Of a DNA stretch of 64,000 nucleotides, positions 7,574-16,090 are shown in pieces. A program made the translations under genes and the position numbers. Every line of letters starts with the position of its first letter. The stretch's first letter is position 1. Below the pieces are notes generated by a model. The model ran no database searches. It saw nothing but the letters and a program-made list of their open reading frames with translations, and was not told where the DNA came from. Where the stretch lies: the NCBI RefSeq assembly GCF_002101395.1, contig NZ_CP019706.1, forward strand, positions 2,790,001 through 2,854,000, written 5' to 3'. The DNA comes from Pantoea alhagi. GTDB taxonomy: Bacteria > Pseudomonadota > Gammaproteobacteria > Enterobacterales > Enterobacteriaceae.

Positions 7574-7925
7574 ACTTGCTTTCAATCCCCAGCCGTTGAA
7601 GAAGCCCTGTGACGCCTTCACGCAGCAACAATTTCTGCAGGTTTTCCTGTTCTTGCGGAGTCATCTGCTGAACAAAAGAAGTCAGTAGCGCGGGCAGCGT
7701 ATTGGATCTTACCAGGTAAGTCCCGGCTGGCTCCGCAGCGTGGCGGGTATCATCCAAAAAGGCCGTCACCCTTTCATCAATTTTTACCACGCGCGCTTTA
7801 CCACCTTGTACGCCGGGCTTGGGTTTCGTTATCCACTGCTCGCGCTTAATCCATTTATTGATTGTCTGACGCGTATAGCCTGTCCGTTGGGCAAGCTCTT
7901 CCGGCGTTAACCATTCCTCTTTCAC
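7572..7925 (-). CDS. yfeC: YfeC, putative DNA-binding regulator
   Basis: A 117-residue protein matching E. coli YfeC. The N-terminus is a helix-turn-helix (LTPEELAQRTGYTRQTINKW, residues 6-25) followed by KPGVQGGKARVVKID, which resembles the DNA-binding region of MerR-like or excisionase-type small regulators. The C-terminal half is helical (TPQEQENLQKLLL). Target genes are unknown. It is convergent with gltX and shares its terminator. Confidence 0.85.
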   Translation of the reverse strand: MKEEWLTPEELAQRTGYTRQTINKWIKREQWITKPKPGVQGGKARVVKIDERVTAFLDDTRHAAEPAGTYLVRSNTLPALLTSFVQQMTPQEQENLQKLLLREGVTGLLQRLGIESK

Positions 7926-8018
7926 GTTTCATTCCCTGTAAACTTAAGCAACAGGCGAATATATTACATGAAAAAGTCATGCGATTAACTAACGAGGATC
8001 ACTAACAGGAAGGTTATA

Positions 8019-8040
8019 TCCTCTGCCCGCAGGCAGAGGA
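8019..8040 (-). terminator. Hairpin after the formate/nitrite channel gene
   Basis: TCCTCTGCC, a CGCA loop and GGCAGAGGA form a perfect 9-bp stem 10 bases beyond the stop codon. The T tract on the minus strand is poor (TATAACC). Confidence 0.55.
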
Positions 8041-8049
8041 CAAACAAGA

Positions 8050-8838
8050 TTAGCGCGGGGTAGTGGCGCTTTCTACAGCTGGACGGAAGGCGAGGAAATA
8101 GGCGAGGCCGACAAAAATCGCACCGCCAACGCCATTGCCAAGAAAGACCGCAATAAAGTTCGGCAGGTATTCAGCCCAGCTAAGATGACCTGCGAAAATT
8201 GCCGCAGGAATAATAAACATGTTGGCAACCACGTGCTGAAAGCCGATAGCAACAAAAGCCATTACCGGGAACCAGGCACCAAAGATTTTACCCACCATAT
8301 CTTTACTGGCGAAGGCCAGCCAGACGGCAAGACAAACCAGCCAGTTACAGCCAATGCCGGAGATAAAGGCGTGCATGAAATCGGCATTTACTTTTGCTGT
8401 GGCGATGGCAACGGTTTTATTCAGGTAATCTCCTTCTGTCATGCCAAGCAGATGACCAAAGAACCAGGCAACGGCCACGCTGCCGATGAAGTTAGCGATG
8501 GTGATCCAGAACCAGTTACGCAGCACGCTGAGGCCGCTTACCTGACGGGCAAACCAGGCAATAGGCATCGTCATCATGTTGCCAGTCAGCAGTTCGCCGC
8601 CCGCAAGAATAGTGAGGATCAGGCCAACCGGAAAGACCGCAGCGCCAAGGAAGCCGCCGAAGGAACCCCAGTCCGCTGGCAGTTTATTAATCACATGGAG
8701 ATCAAGCAGAAAGCCGGTGGCAATAAATGCACCAGCCATAAAGCCAAGGATCAACAGAGACGGAATAGAAAGACGACTTTTTGCCACGCCAGACTGAATA
8801 GCAATGGCAGCGATTTCTTTAGGTGAATGTAAGGACAT
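8050..8838 (-). CDS. Formate/nitrite transporter (FNT) family channel
   Basis: A 262-residue integral membrane protein of the FocA/NirC/FNT family, probably a pentameric inner-membrane channel for formate, nitrite or a similar small anion. Six hydrophobic segments are visible. Typical FNT patches are GGELLTGNMMT (about residue 85) and IGCNWLVCLAVWLA (about 170), with FQHVVANMF later. The start at 8838 (MSLHSPKEIAAIA) was chosen over an in-frame start at 8985, whose extra 49 residues do not look like this family. It is not clearly orthologous to FocA or NirC, so no symbol is given. It stands alone between two intergenic gaps. Confidence 0.85.
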   Translation of the reverse strand: MSLHSPKEIAAIAIQSGVAKSRLSIPSLLILGFMAGAFIATGFLLDLHVINKLPADWGSFGGFLGAAVFPVGLILTILAGGELLTGNMMTMPIAWFARQVSGLSVLRNWFWITIANFIGSVAVAWFFGHLLGMTEGDYLNKTVAIATAKVNADFMHAFISGIGCNWLVCLAVWLAFASKDMVGKIFGAWFPVMAFVAIGFQHVVANMFIIPAAIFAGHLSWAEYLPNFIAVFLGNGVGGAIFVGLAYFLAFRPAVESATTPR

Positions 8839-9194
8839 AGTAGCTCTGGTGTTAGTCAAAGAATAATGGAGGTTTTCGCTTCTCGTCGGCGGCAGAAGGC
8901 AGCCAGAGCGGACTCGATCAACCGATAAATTAATTAGCGCGCGAAGTTTTGCATAGCAAATTAACAATAACAAGTACCTTTTCATAAAGACATTAACTCA
9001 AAATTAACAACAAAACGGGTATGATCAGGACCGGCCAGTAATAAATCTTTCCCCAACGGCAACCTGCACGATAGCTCACAGCCAGAAGCGTGTTTTAAGG
9101 AAGATTATCTGGTAACTGACACTCCTGATGCTGACGAGGTTTAATTTCGTTTGACGTCTTTTTCAGCGATCAAACACAGATTTTGAATTTGCCG
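8839..9194. other. Gene-free stretch before the tRNA-Ala pair
   Basis: About 350 bases with no supported gene. It holds the 5' flank of the channel gene (AT-rich around 8930-9010) and then the upstream region of the tRNA-Ala promoter. No clear regulator site was seen. Confidence 0.5.
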
Positions 9195-9223
9195 TTGACA
9201 CCCTGGAGGCGGTTTCATATCAT
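9195..9223 (+). promoter_or_regulatory. tRNA-Ala operon promoter
   Basis: A perfect TTGACA (9195-9200), a 17-base spacer and TATCAT (9218-9223) are followed by the GC-rich discriminator GCGCTCCG. The first tRNA-Ala begins 33 bases after the -10 element. Confidence 0.88.
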
Positions 9224-9256
9224 GCGCTCCGTCAACACGACACGATTATCCGGTAT

Positions 9257-9332
<76 letters not shown>

Positions 9333-9374
9333 AATCTTATCCCAACAGGTTTGGTCACGGTAATCATCTGATGT

Positions 9375-9450
<76 letters not shown>

Positions 9451-9500
9451 TTTTCCTTTCGGTTTTATCTTCTTATTATTTCCCGTTAGTTACTGTTTGC

Positions 9501-9556
9501 TTATCTGCTTATCTGCTTATCTGCTTATCTGCTTATCTGCTTATCTGCTTATCTGC
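9501..9556 (+). repeat. Octamer tandem repeat (TTATCTGC) x 7
   Basis: Seven perfect copies of TTATCTGC run from 9501 to 9556, preceded by a partial GTTTGC. It lies between tRNA-Ala copy 2 and the nupC terminator, outside any supported gene. A copy-number-variable locus is likely. Confidence 0.95.
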
Positions 9557-9593
9557 CCAAGGGTACATTATTAAGCCTGTTATCCACGGGTAT

Positions 9594-9622
9594 AAAAAAA
9601 CCGGGCCATGCCCGGTTTTTTT
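9594..9622. terminator. Bidirectional terminator between tRNA-Ala and nupC
   Basis: An A tract, the hairpin ACCGGGC CATG CCCGGT and a T tract serve the tRNA-Ala operon on the plus strand and nupC on the minus strand. Confidence 0.88.
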
Positions 9623-9636
9623 CAATGCTGATGCGA

Positions 9637-10824
9637 TCAGGAGAGCACCAGACCGGCGATAGACGCTGACAGTACGCTGACCAGCGTAGAGCCATACAGC
9701 AGCTTCAGGCCGAAGCGTGATACCACGTTGCCCTGTTCTTCATGCAAACCTTTGATCGCACCGGCTACGATGCCGATAGAAGAGAAGTTAGCAAAAGAAA
9801 CCAGGAACACAGAAAGGATGCCTTCACCGCGCGGAGAGAGCTGTCCGGCAATTTTTTGCAGATCCATCATGGCCACGAACTCATTGGAAACCAGCTTGGT
9901 TGCCATGATACTGCCCACCTGCAGCGCTTCGCTGGACGGTACGCCCATCACCCAGGCGAACGGGAAGAAGACGTAGCCCAGCACGCCCTGGAAGCTGATG
10001 CCGAAAATCGCATCAAACAGTGCGTTAATCCCGGCAATAATAGCAATAAAGCCAATCAGCATCGCCGCAACGATAATCGCCACGCGGAAACCGGCAAGGA
10101 TATATTCGCCCAGCATTTCAAAGAAGCTCTGCCCTTTATGCAGATCGCTCAGCTGCAAATCTTCTTCGCTGTCGACGCGGTAGGGGTTGATCAACGACAG
10201 TACAATAAAGGTACTGAACATATTCAGCACCAGCGCGGCCACCACATACTGTGGCTGCAGCATGGTCATATACGCCCCCACGATAGACATGGAGACAGTG
10301 GACATTGCGGTTGCGGCCATGGTGTACATCCGGCGCTGCGACATCTGCCCGAGGATATCCTTATAGGCGATAAAGTTTTCTGACTGTCCCAAAATCAGTG
10401 AGCTCACCGCGTTAAAGGATTCCAGCTTGCCCATGCCGTTGACTTTCGACAGTACCGTGCCGATAGCGCGAATAACGATGGGCAGAATGCGGAAGTGCTG
10501 CAGGATACCAATCAGGGCAGAGATAAAGACGATAGGGCAGAGAACATTAAGGAAGAAGAACGCCAGACCTTTATCATTCATACCACCGAATACGAAGTTG
10601 GTCCCTTCAGCAGCGTATTTCAGCAAATAATCAAACAGGCCGGCAAAGCCTTTCACGAATCCCAGGCCAGCTTCTGAATTGAGGAAGAACCAGGCAAGCA
10701 GAACCTCAATTACCAGTAGCTGTATGATAAAACGGACGCGGATATTTTTACGATCGCGGCTAACCAGTAAGGCCAGTAACGCAACCACCACCAGCGCCAG
10801 AACAAAATGCAAAATGCGGGACAT
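9637..10824 (-). CDS. nupC: Nucleoside permease NupC
   Basis: A proton-coupled nucleoside importer of the CNT family in the inner membrane; 395 residues against 400 in E. coli NupC. Typical stretches are LESFNAVSSLILGQSENFIA, MAATAMSTVSMSIVGAYMTM and VMGVPSSEALQVGSIMATKL, covering the substrate- and cation-binding hairpins. The start at 10824 has a GGAG site 7 bases upstream. A short internal deletion relative to E. coli lies near residue 275. It is divergent from mntH. Confidence 0.96.
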   Translation of the reverse strand: MSRILHFVLALVVVALLALLVSRDRKNIRVRFIIQLLVIEVLLAWFFLNSEAGLGFVKGFAGLFDYLLKYAAEGTNFVFGGMNDKGLAFFFLNVLCPIVFISALIGILQHFRILPIVIRAIGTVLSKVNGMGKLESFNAVSSLILGQSENFIAYKDILGQMSQRRMYTMAATAMSTVSMSIVGAYMTMLQPQYVVAALVLNMFSTFIVLSLINPYRVDSEEDLQLSDLHKGQSFFEMLGEYILAGFRVAIIVAAMLIGFIAIIAGINALFDAIFGISFQGVLGYVFFPFAWVMGVPSSEALQVGSIMATKLVSNEFVAMMDLQKIAGQLSPRGEGILSVFLVSFANFSSIGIVAGAIKGLHEEQGNVVSRFGLKLLYGSTLVSVLSASIAGLVLS

Positions 10825-10846
10825 GTATGCTCCAAATTTGAGGCAG

Positions 10847-10875
10847 ATTATATTTCGCTGCGTATTCTATGTAAC
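10847..10875 (-). promoter_or_regulatory. Probable nupC promoter
   Basis: On the minus strand GTTACA (plus 10870-10875), a 17-base spacer and a perfect TATAAT (plus 10847-10852) lie 23 bases upstream of the start codon. No convincing full CRP or CytR site was found further upstream. Confidence 0.65.
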
Positions 10876-11060
10876 ACCGGGCGTAAAAACGAGATCAACT
10901 CCACAATATAACAATTGCCTATAGCAACTTGCGTCAGAAAAGGCATCCCGATCACAACTGTAACACCGATTAAAAAAACCACATCTGCATTGTTAACATT
11001 TTTGGGATGGCCTACAGTTAGTGGGTTGATGCTTGTTAAACAGTCGGCTATTGTGAATAC

Positions 11061-11083
11061 AGATATAGCATTTGCTATACTTT
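11061..11083 (+). promoter_or_regulatory. MntR-type box overlapping the mntH -10 region
   Basis: The palindrome ATAGCATTTGCTAT (11065-11078) with A-rich left and T-rich right flanks closely resembles the E. coli MntR box of mntH. The -10 element TATACT (11076-11081) lies inside it. Manganese-bound MntR should therefore repress mntH by blocking RNA polymerase. Confidence 0.8.
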
Positions 11084-11178
11084 ATAGCGCGAGCTATCAC
11101 AACGATAACGACAACCTTATTTTACCTTGCCTTACGTCCCTTTACGCTGTAAGGGTGACATAACTTTTAGACAGGATA

Positions 11179-12429
11179 ATGACTATGTTAGAAAGCCGCA
11201 CCGCGGAACGAGCAGCACGCGGAGCCCGTAAGATAAAGCTGGCTTTGCTGGGGCCGGCCTTTATTGCGGCCATTGGTTATATCGATCCTGGTAACTTCGC
11301 CACTAATATTCAGGCGGGCGCTTCTTACGGCTATAAGCTGCTGTGGGTAGTGGTCTGGGCCAATATTATGGCGACGATTATTCAGCTGATGTCCGCCAAG
11401 CTGGGCATCGCCACCGGAAAAAATCTTGCTGAGCATATCCGCGATCGCTTTCCGCGCCCGGCGGTATGGTTTTATTGGGTACAGGCAGAAATTATCGCTA
11501 TGGCCACCGATCTGGCTGAGTTTATCGGCGCCGCGCTCGGCTTTAAGATGCTGTTGGGGATCTCGCTGTTGCAGGGAGCCGTGCTTACCGGCGTCGCGAC
11601 CTTTTTAATTTTAATGCTGCAAAGCCGTGGTCAAAAGCCGCTGGAGCTGGTTATAGGTGGGCTGCTGCTGTTTGTTGCTGCGGCTTATATCGTTGAGCTG
11701 TTCTTCTCCCAGCCGCAAATGAGCGAGCTGGCGCGCGGAATGGCCGTGCCTTCGCTGCCCACGGCTGATGCGGTATTTCTCGCAGCGGGCGTGCTGGGCG
11801 CAACCATTATGCCGCACGTGATTTATCTGCACTCTTCGCTGACGCAAAACGGCGGACGCGGCAGCTCGCGCAGCGAACGTTACTCCTCCACCAAGCTGGA
11901 TGTGGCGATCGCCATGACCATTGCTGGCTTTGTGAATCTGGCAATGATGGCCACGGCGGCAGCGGCTTTCCATTTTAATGGACATGCCGGCGTAGCGGAT
12001 CTCGATCAGGCCTATCTGACGCTGAAACCGTTGTTAAGCGATGCTGCTGCGTTAGTCTTTGGTCTGAGTCTGGTGGCGGCGGGACTCTCCTCCACGGTTG
12101 TCGGTACGCTGGCGGGGCAGGTAGTGATGCAGGGCTTTATTCACTTTTATATCCCGCTGTGGCTGCGCCGGACGATTACTATGCTGCCCTCTTTTGTGGT
12201 CATCATGGCGGGTTGGGATCCTACGCGTATCCTGGTAATGAGTCAGGTACTGTTAAGCTTTGGTATCGCGCTGGCGCTGGTACCGCTGCTGGTGTTTACC
12301 GGCAAGAAAGAGCTGATGGGAGATATGACTAACTCTCGTATCATGCAAACCGTGGGCTGGGTGATTGTCGCGCTGGTGGTTACGCTGAATATTTACCTGC
12401 TGGTCGGAGAAGCGTTGGGTCTTGGTTGA
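11179..12429 (+). CDS. mntH: Manganese/proton symporter MntH (Nramp family)
   Basis: Imports Mn2+ across the inner membrane with protons. The 416 residues match E. coli MntH (412). The metal-binding motifs are YIDPGNFATN in helix 1 and MPHVIYLHSS in helix 6, and WVQAEIIAMATDLAEFIGAA is conserved. About eleven transmembrane segments are visible. Either ATG (11179 or 11185) has the AGGA site in range. It is monocistronic, with an MntR-type box at the promoter; in E. coli, Fur and OxyR also act here, but I did not find those sites. Confidence 0.97.
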   Translation: MTMLESRTAERAARGARKIKLALLGPAFIAAIGYIDPGNFATNIQAGASYGYKLLWVVVWANIMATIIQLMSAKLGIATGKNLAEHIRDRFPRPAVWFYWVQAEIIAMATDLAEFIGAALGFKMLLGISLLQGAVLTGVATFLILMLQSRGQKPLELVIGGLLLFVAAAYIVELFFSQPQMSELARGMAVPSLPTADAVFLAAGVLGATIMPHVIYLHSSLTQNGGRGSSRSERYSSTKLDVAIAMTIAGFVNLAMMATAAAAFHFNGHAGVADLDQAYLTLKPLLSDAAALVFGLSLVAAGLSSTVVGTLAGQVVMQGFIHFYIPLWLRRTITMLPSFVVIMAGWDPTRILVMSQVLLSFGIALALVPLLVFTGKKELMGDMTNSRIMQTVGWVIVALVVTLNIYLLVGEALGLG

Positions 12430-12433
12430 AACT

Positions 12434-12459
12434 AAGCGCCATTAATACGGCGCCGGGTG
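12434..12459. terminator. Hairpin after mntH
   Basis: GCGCC, an ATTAATAC loop and GGCGC are followed by CGGGTGTTTTC. It is a short stem and only a modest terminator. Confidence 0.45.
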
Positions 12460-12522
12460 TTTTCTGGATCGGACATCGATTTTATCGTACAGCTACGGCC
12501 AGTTGCTTAAGCGCACGGGCGC

Positions 12523-12933
12523 TTAGTCGCGATGATGCTTTTCCCACTGGCGATACTCATGCTCACGATGTTTTTCCCACTGTCGGTGGTCGCGTTCGCG
12601 GCGTTTTTCCCATTTACGGTGTTCGCGTTCACGAGCGCGCTCATGATGTCGCCACTCCCGTTCCCGCTGCCATTGCTGGCGCTCCCATTCGTGATGACGT
12701 CGCCATTGCTCATGACGCCACCAGCGGCCCTGCTGCCATTCATAGCGATCGTGCCACCAGCGACCGTCGCGCCAGTGTCCGCCATCCCAGTATTGACCCT
12801 GGCGATCGCGATCGCCCAGTTGCAACGTCACGCCCGGAGCCAGAGTAATTGTGGCGCCATCCGCCTGTGCTGTGTGTGTAGCTAAAGGGGACAAGGTTGC
12901 CAGCAAAGCGGCAAAAATAATGGCACGTTTCAT
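12523..12933 (-). CDS. ypeC: DUF2502 family secreted protein (YpeC-like)
   Basis: A 136-residue periplasmic protein. A signal peptide is visible (MKRAIIFAALLATLSPLATHTAQA). Then comes the DUF2502 signature ITLAPGVTLQLGDRD...YWDGGHWRD, as in E. coli YpeC. The C-terminal half is extremely rich in Arg, His, Trp and Glu, with imperfect 10-11 residue repeats of the type HRxWEKxxERD in the last 35 residues. It is longer than E. coli YpeC (about 108), and the repeats account for the difference. Function is unknown. Confidence 0.8.
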   Translation of the reverse strand: MKRAIIFAALLATLSPLATHTAQADGATITLAPGVTLQLGDRDRQGQYWDGGHWRDGRWWHDRYEWQQGRWWRHEQWRRHHEWERQQWQREREWRHHERAREREHRKWEKRRERDHRQWEKHREHEYRQWEKHHRD

Positions 12934-13079
12934 GTTTCTCCTTATCAGTGCGCAAACAGCAGCACTGTGGCGCCAGCATATAAAGAAAGCTCAGGCATAA
13001 CATCGGCGCATATCTGAAAAAGTTAAGGATAATCTGAATTGAGATTTTTCTGGCTGCGCCGGGGCAGCCAGAGGAGGGC

Positions 13080-14069
13080 TTAACGCAGCACGCGCTCAAT
13101 ATCCTGCAGGTCCTCTGCGCTCAGAGGGCTTTGCTGTAGCATCTGTACTGCATCGTCGATTTGGCTGGTTTTACTGGCACCAATCAATACGCTGGTCATG
13201 GCTGGCTGACGCAGTACCCAGGCCAGCGCCATTTGCGCCAGTTTCTGTCCACGGCGCTGCGCAATGGCATTGAGCTGCTGCACCTTCTCCATTTTATCTG
13301 TGGTCAGCTGTTCAGCATTCAAAAAGCGGCTGCCGCTGGCGGCACGGGAATCTTCCGGTACGCCCTGCAGATAACGATCGGTCAGCACGCCGCCCGCCAG
13401 CGGTGAAAAGGCGATACAGCCTACGCCCTCGCGCTGTAGCGTATCCAGCAGGCCTTCTTCCGGCTTACGCTCAAACATCGAATACTTTGGCTGATGAATC
13501 AGGCACGGCGTTCCCAGATCGCGCAAAATTTTAATCGCTTCTGCCGCCTGCTCGGCGGGATAGTTAGAGATCGCGGCATACAGCGCTTTGCCCTGACGCA
13601 CTACCTGATCCAGCGCCATCATGGTCTCTTCCAGCGGCGTTTCCGGATCGGGACGGTGATGATAAAAAATATCGACATATTCCAGTCCCATACGCTTCAG
13701 GCTTTGATCAAGGCTGGCGATCAGATATTTACGCGAACCCCAGTCGCCGTAGGGCCCATCCCACATGGTGTAGCCTGCTTTGGTCGAGATAATCAGCTCA
13801 TCGCGCCAGGCGTGAAAATCTTCCCGCAGGATACGGCCAAAATTTTCCTCGGCGGAACCCGGCGGCGGACCGTAATTATTGGCGAGGTCAAAATGTGTAA
13901 TGCCGGCGTCAAAAGCGTGACGCAGCAGGGCGCGGCTATTGTCCACGCGCGTGCTATCGCCAAAGTTATGCCACAGGCCGAGAGAAATAGCGGGCAGCTT
14001 AAGGCCGCTGCGGCCAGAGCGGCGATAATCCATCTGCTGATAGCGCTCAGCGGCGGGTTGATAGTACAT
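13080..14069 (-). CDS. Aldo/keto reductase, YghZ-like (AKR14 type)
   Basis: A 329-residue NADPH-dependent aldo/keto reductase, resembling the L-glyceraldehyde 3-phosphate reductase group (E. coli YghZ). Active-site elements are visible: Asp in HFDLANNYGPPPGSAEENFG (about residue 60-80, with the catalytic Tyr), Lys in IISTKAGY (about 98), His in IFYHHRPD (about 138), and the C-terminal NADPH-binding stretch VLIGASKTSQI. It is divergent from ipdC. A LacI/GalR-type palindrome lies 45 bases upstream of its start, so carbon-source control is likely. Substrate is not determined by sequence. Confidence 0.87.
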   Translation of the reverse strand: MYYQPAAERYQQMDYRRSGRSGLKLPAISLGLWHNFGDSTRVDNSRALLRHAFDAGITHFDLANNYGPPPGSAEENFGRILREDFHAWRDELIISTKAGYTMWDGPYGDWGSRKYLIASLDQSLKRMGLEYVDIFYHHRPDPETPLEETMMALDQVVRQGKALYAAISNYPAEQAAEAIKILRDLGTPCLIHQPKYSMFERKPEEGLLDTLQREGVGCIAFSPLAGGVLTDRYLQGVPEDSRAASGSRFLNAEQLTTDKMEKVQQLNAIAQRRGQKLAQMALAWVLRQPAMTSVLIGASKTSQIDDAVQMLQQSPLSAEDLQDIERVLR

Positions 14070-14113
14070 GGCGATTCCCTGAAGAAAGAAAAGGTTAAAC
14101 AGGAAGCTTAGCA

Positions 14114-14129
14114 GTGTATACGTTTACAC
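14114..14129 (-). promoter_or_regulatory. LacI/GalR-type operator-like palindrome
   Basis: GTGTATACGTTTACAC matches the GalR consensus GTGKAANCGNTTNCAC with a single mismatch. It lies 45-60 bases upstream of the aldo/keto reductase start and about 154 bases upstream of ipdC. No LacI-family regulator gene is in the window. Confidence 0.55.
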
Positions 14130-14189
14130 AAAGTGAAAGCCGCGGGGCGGATCGCAATTACAGAAAAATTCGCAGGCGTAACGCCCGCT

Positions 14190-14235
14190 TGCCACGTCGC
14201 GCCTGAAGATAACAATATCGTATGTCGACGTGGCA
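14190..14235 (+). promoter_or_regulatory. Inverted repeat upstream of ipdC
   Basis: TGCCACGTCG and CGACGTGGCA form a perfect 10-bp inverted repeat separated by 26 bases, ending 47 bases before the ipdC start. It could be an operator pair or a 5' UTR hairpin. Confidence 0.5.
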
Positions 14236-14282
14236 GCAGAATAATCGATACTGAAATGACCTGATTACGCAAGGAGTCTGCT

Positions 14283-15938
14283 ATGTCTGGCTTAACGGTA
14301 AGTGATTATCTGCTACAGCGTCTGAATGAAATCGGTATCGATCACCTGTTTGGCGTGCCGGGAGATTTCAACCTGGCGTTTCTCGATCGGGTTATCGCCC
14401 ATCCACGGCTGGCATGGGTGGGCTGCGCCAATGAGCTAAACGCGGCTTACGCCGCAGATGGCTATGCCCGCAGTCGTCGCGCAGGTGCGTTGCTGACAAC
14501 CTTTGGCGTCGGTGAGCTTAGCGCGATTAACGGCATTGCGGGCAGCTACGCGGAATATGTGCCGGTGATCCATATTGTTGGTGCACCCTCTTTATCGGCG
14601 CAGCAGCGTGGCGATCTTATTCATCACTCACTGGGCGACGGCGATTTCAGCCATTTTTTGCGTATGCAGCGCGAGGTAACGGTAGCACAGGCGACTCTTA
14701 CCGCCGATAACGCCTGCGTGGAGATCGATCGGGTTATGCGCGAAGCGCTGACGCAACGGCGACCAGGCTATTTGCTGTTACCGGTCGATGTCGCAGGCGC
14801 GCCGGCTTGTTCGCCCGGGCAGCCGTTAACTCTTCAGACGCAGCCCGATGACCAGGCGCTGCAGGCTTTTCGCTGTGCGGCGGAAGCGCTGCTTTCAGGC
14901 GCGCGCAGCGTATCGCTGCTGGCAGATTTTTTGGCCGACCGTTTTGGCGTACAGCAGCAGCTGGCGCACTGGCTGGAGACGGTTCCGCTGCCGCACGCCA
15001 CGCTGCTGATGGGGAAAGGGGTACTGGATGAGCAGCGTACAGGCTTTGCCGGAACCTACGCCGGGGAGGGGTGCGCTGATGGGACGCGGCGGGTGATTGA
15101 GCAGGCGGATGTTATTATTACTGTCGGCGTACGCTTCACAGATACCATTACGGTTGGCTTTACCCAGCAAATCGGGACGGCAAAAAACATCGACGTACAG
15201 CCTTTTAGCGTAACGGTCGCCGGGCAGAGGTTCGATTCGCTGCCGATGTCTACGGTCATTGAAGAACTCCGGCAGCTCTGCCAGCGTTACGCCGCGCGCT
15301 GGACGCTGGATTATTGTCAGCCCGCGCCGCTGGCAGCAAATGACCAGCCGGGCCTGACACAAAATGCGTTCTGGCAGGCGATACAGGCATTTCTGCAGCC
15401 AGGAGATCTACTGGTGGCGGAGCAGGGCACCGCGGCGTTTGGCGCAGCGGCGTTGCGTCTGCCTACGGGCGCGAAGCTGGTGGTGCAGCCGTTATGGGGA
15501 TCTATCGGCTATACTTTGCCAGCGGCCTTTGGCGCCCAGACCGCAGAGCCTGAACGGCGAGTCATCCTGCTTATTGGCGATGGGTCGGCGCAATTAACGG
15601 TGCAGGAGCTGAGCTCGATGATGCGCGATAACCTGAAGCCGCTGATTTTTGTGTTAAATAATGGCGGCTATACCGTTGAGCGCGCCATTAACGGCGCCAG
15701 TCAGCGCTATAACGATATTGCCGACTGGAACTGGACGCAAATACCGCAGGCGTTGAGTACCGCGTGTCCGGCGCAAAGCTGGCGCGTACTGGAAACGGTA
15801 CAGCTTACTGAAGTCCTGAAGCTGATTGCCGACGCGCGCCGACTTTCCCTGGTTGAAGTGGTGCTGCCGCGTCTTGATATGCCGCCTTTACTGCAGCAGG
15901 TCTCCGCCTCGCTGCATCAGCGTAATTCAGCACAGTGA
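14283..15938 (+). CDS. ipdC: Indole-3-pyruvate decarboxylase
   Basis: A thiamine-diphosphate enzyme that decarboxylates indole-3-pyruvate to indole-3-acetaldehyde, the key step of the indole-pyruvate route to the auxin IAA. The 551 residues match the length of Pantoea and Enterobacter IpdC. The cofactor-activating glutamate is E51 in CANELNAAYAADGYAR. The active-site His pair is in LIHHSLGDGDF (about residue 112). The ThDP/Mg motif runs from IGDGSAQ to LNNGGY (about 430-463). A GGAGT site precedes the start by 6 bases. It is upstream of glk, the usual Pantoea/Erwinia location. Pyruvate or phenylpyruvate decarboxylase activity cannot be excluded. Confidence 0.92.
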   Translation: MSGLTVSDYLLQRLNEIGIDHLFGVPGDFNLAFLDRVIAHPRLAWVGCANELNAAYAADGYARSRRAGALLTTFGVGELSAINGIAGSYAEYVPVIHIVGAPSLSAQQRGDLIHHSLGDGDFSHFLRMQREVTVAQATLTADNACVEIDRVMREALTQRRPGYLLLPVDVAGAPACSPGQPLTLQTQPDDQALQAFRCAAEALLSGARSVSLLADFLADRFGVQQQLAHWLETVPLPHATLLMGKGVLDEQRTGFAGTYAGEGCADGTRRVIEQADVIITVGVRFTDTITVGFTQQIGTAKNIDVQPFSVTVAGQRFDSLPMSTVIEELRQLCQRYAARWTLDYCQPAPLAANDQPGLTQNAFWQAIQAFLQPGDLLVAEQGTAAFGAAALRLPTGAKLVVQPLWGSIGYTLPAAFGAQTAEPERRVILLIGDGSAQLTVQELSSMMRDNLKPLIFVLNNGGYTVERAINGASQRYNDIADWNWTQIPQALSTACPAQSWRVLETVQLTEVLKLIADARRLSLVEVVLPRLDMPPLLQQVSASLHQRNSAQ

Positions 15939-16090
15939 TTTCAGAAAGATGGTGCTGTTCAGCACGGACTTTCACGGTTAAGGTAACGGGCAATTTGGCA
16001 AAGCGCTTTCGTTTTAATGAGCGTTGTTGTTTTACCGGGGGAAATTTATAGTGTCCCGTAGTGAATTGACATAAGCGGAGCAGCAGAATA

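Noticed and set aside
9501..9556. Octamer array considered as a CRISPR array
   Set aside because: Units are directly abutting with no unique spacers and no cas genes in the window.
10915..11163. 82-codon ORF spanning the mntH promoter
   Set aside because: It runs through the MntR box and -10 element and lacks a ribosome-binding site.
12426..12885. Plus-strand ORFs across the ypeC-like gene
   Set aside because: Low-complexity shadows of the repeat-rich minus-strand gene.
14114..14129. Reading the palindrome upstream of the aldo/keto reductase as a TyrR box
   Set aside because: TyrR boxes need TGTAAA-N6-TTTACA; here the half-sites are contiguous around CG, as in GalR/LacI operators.
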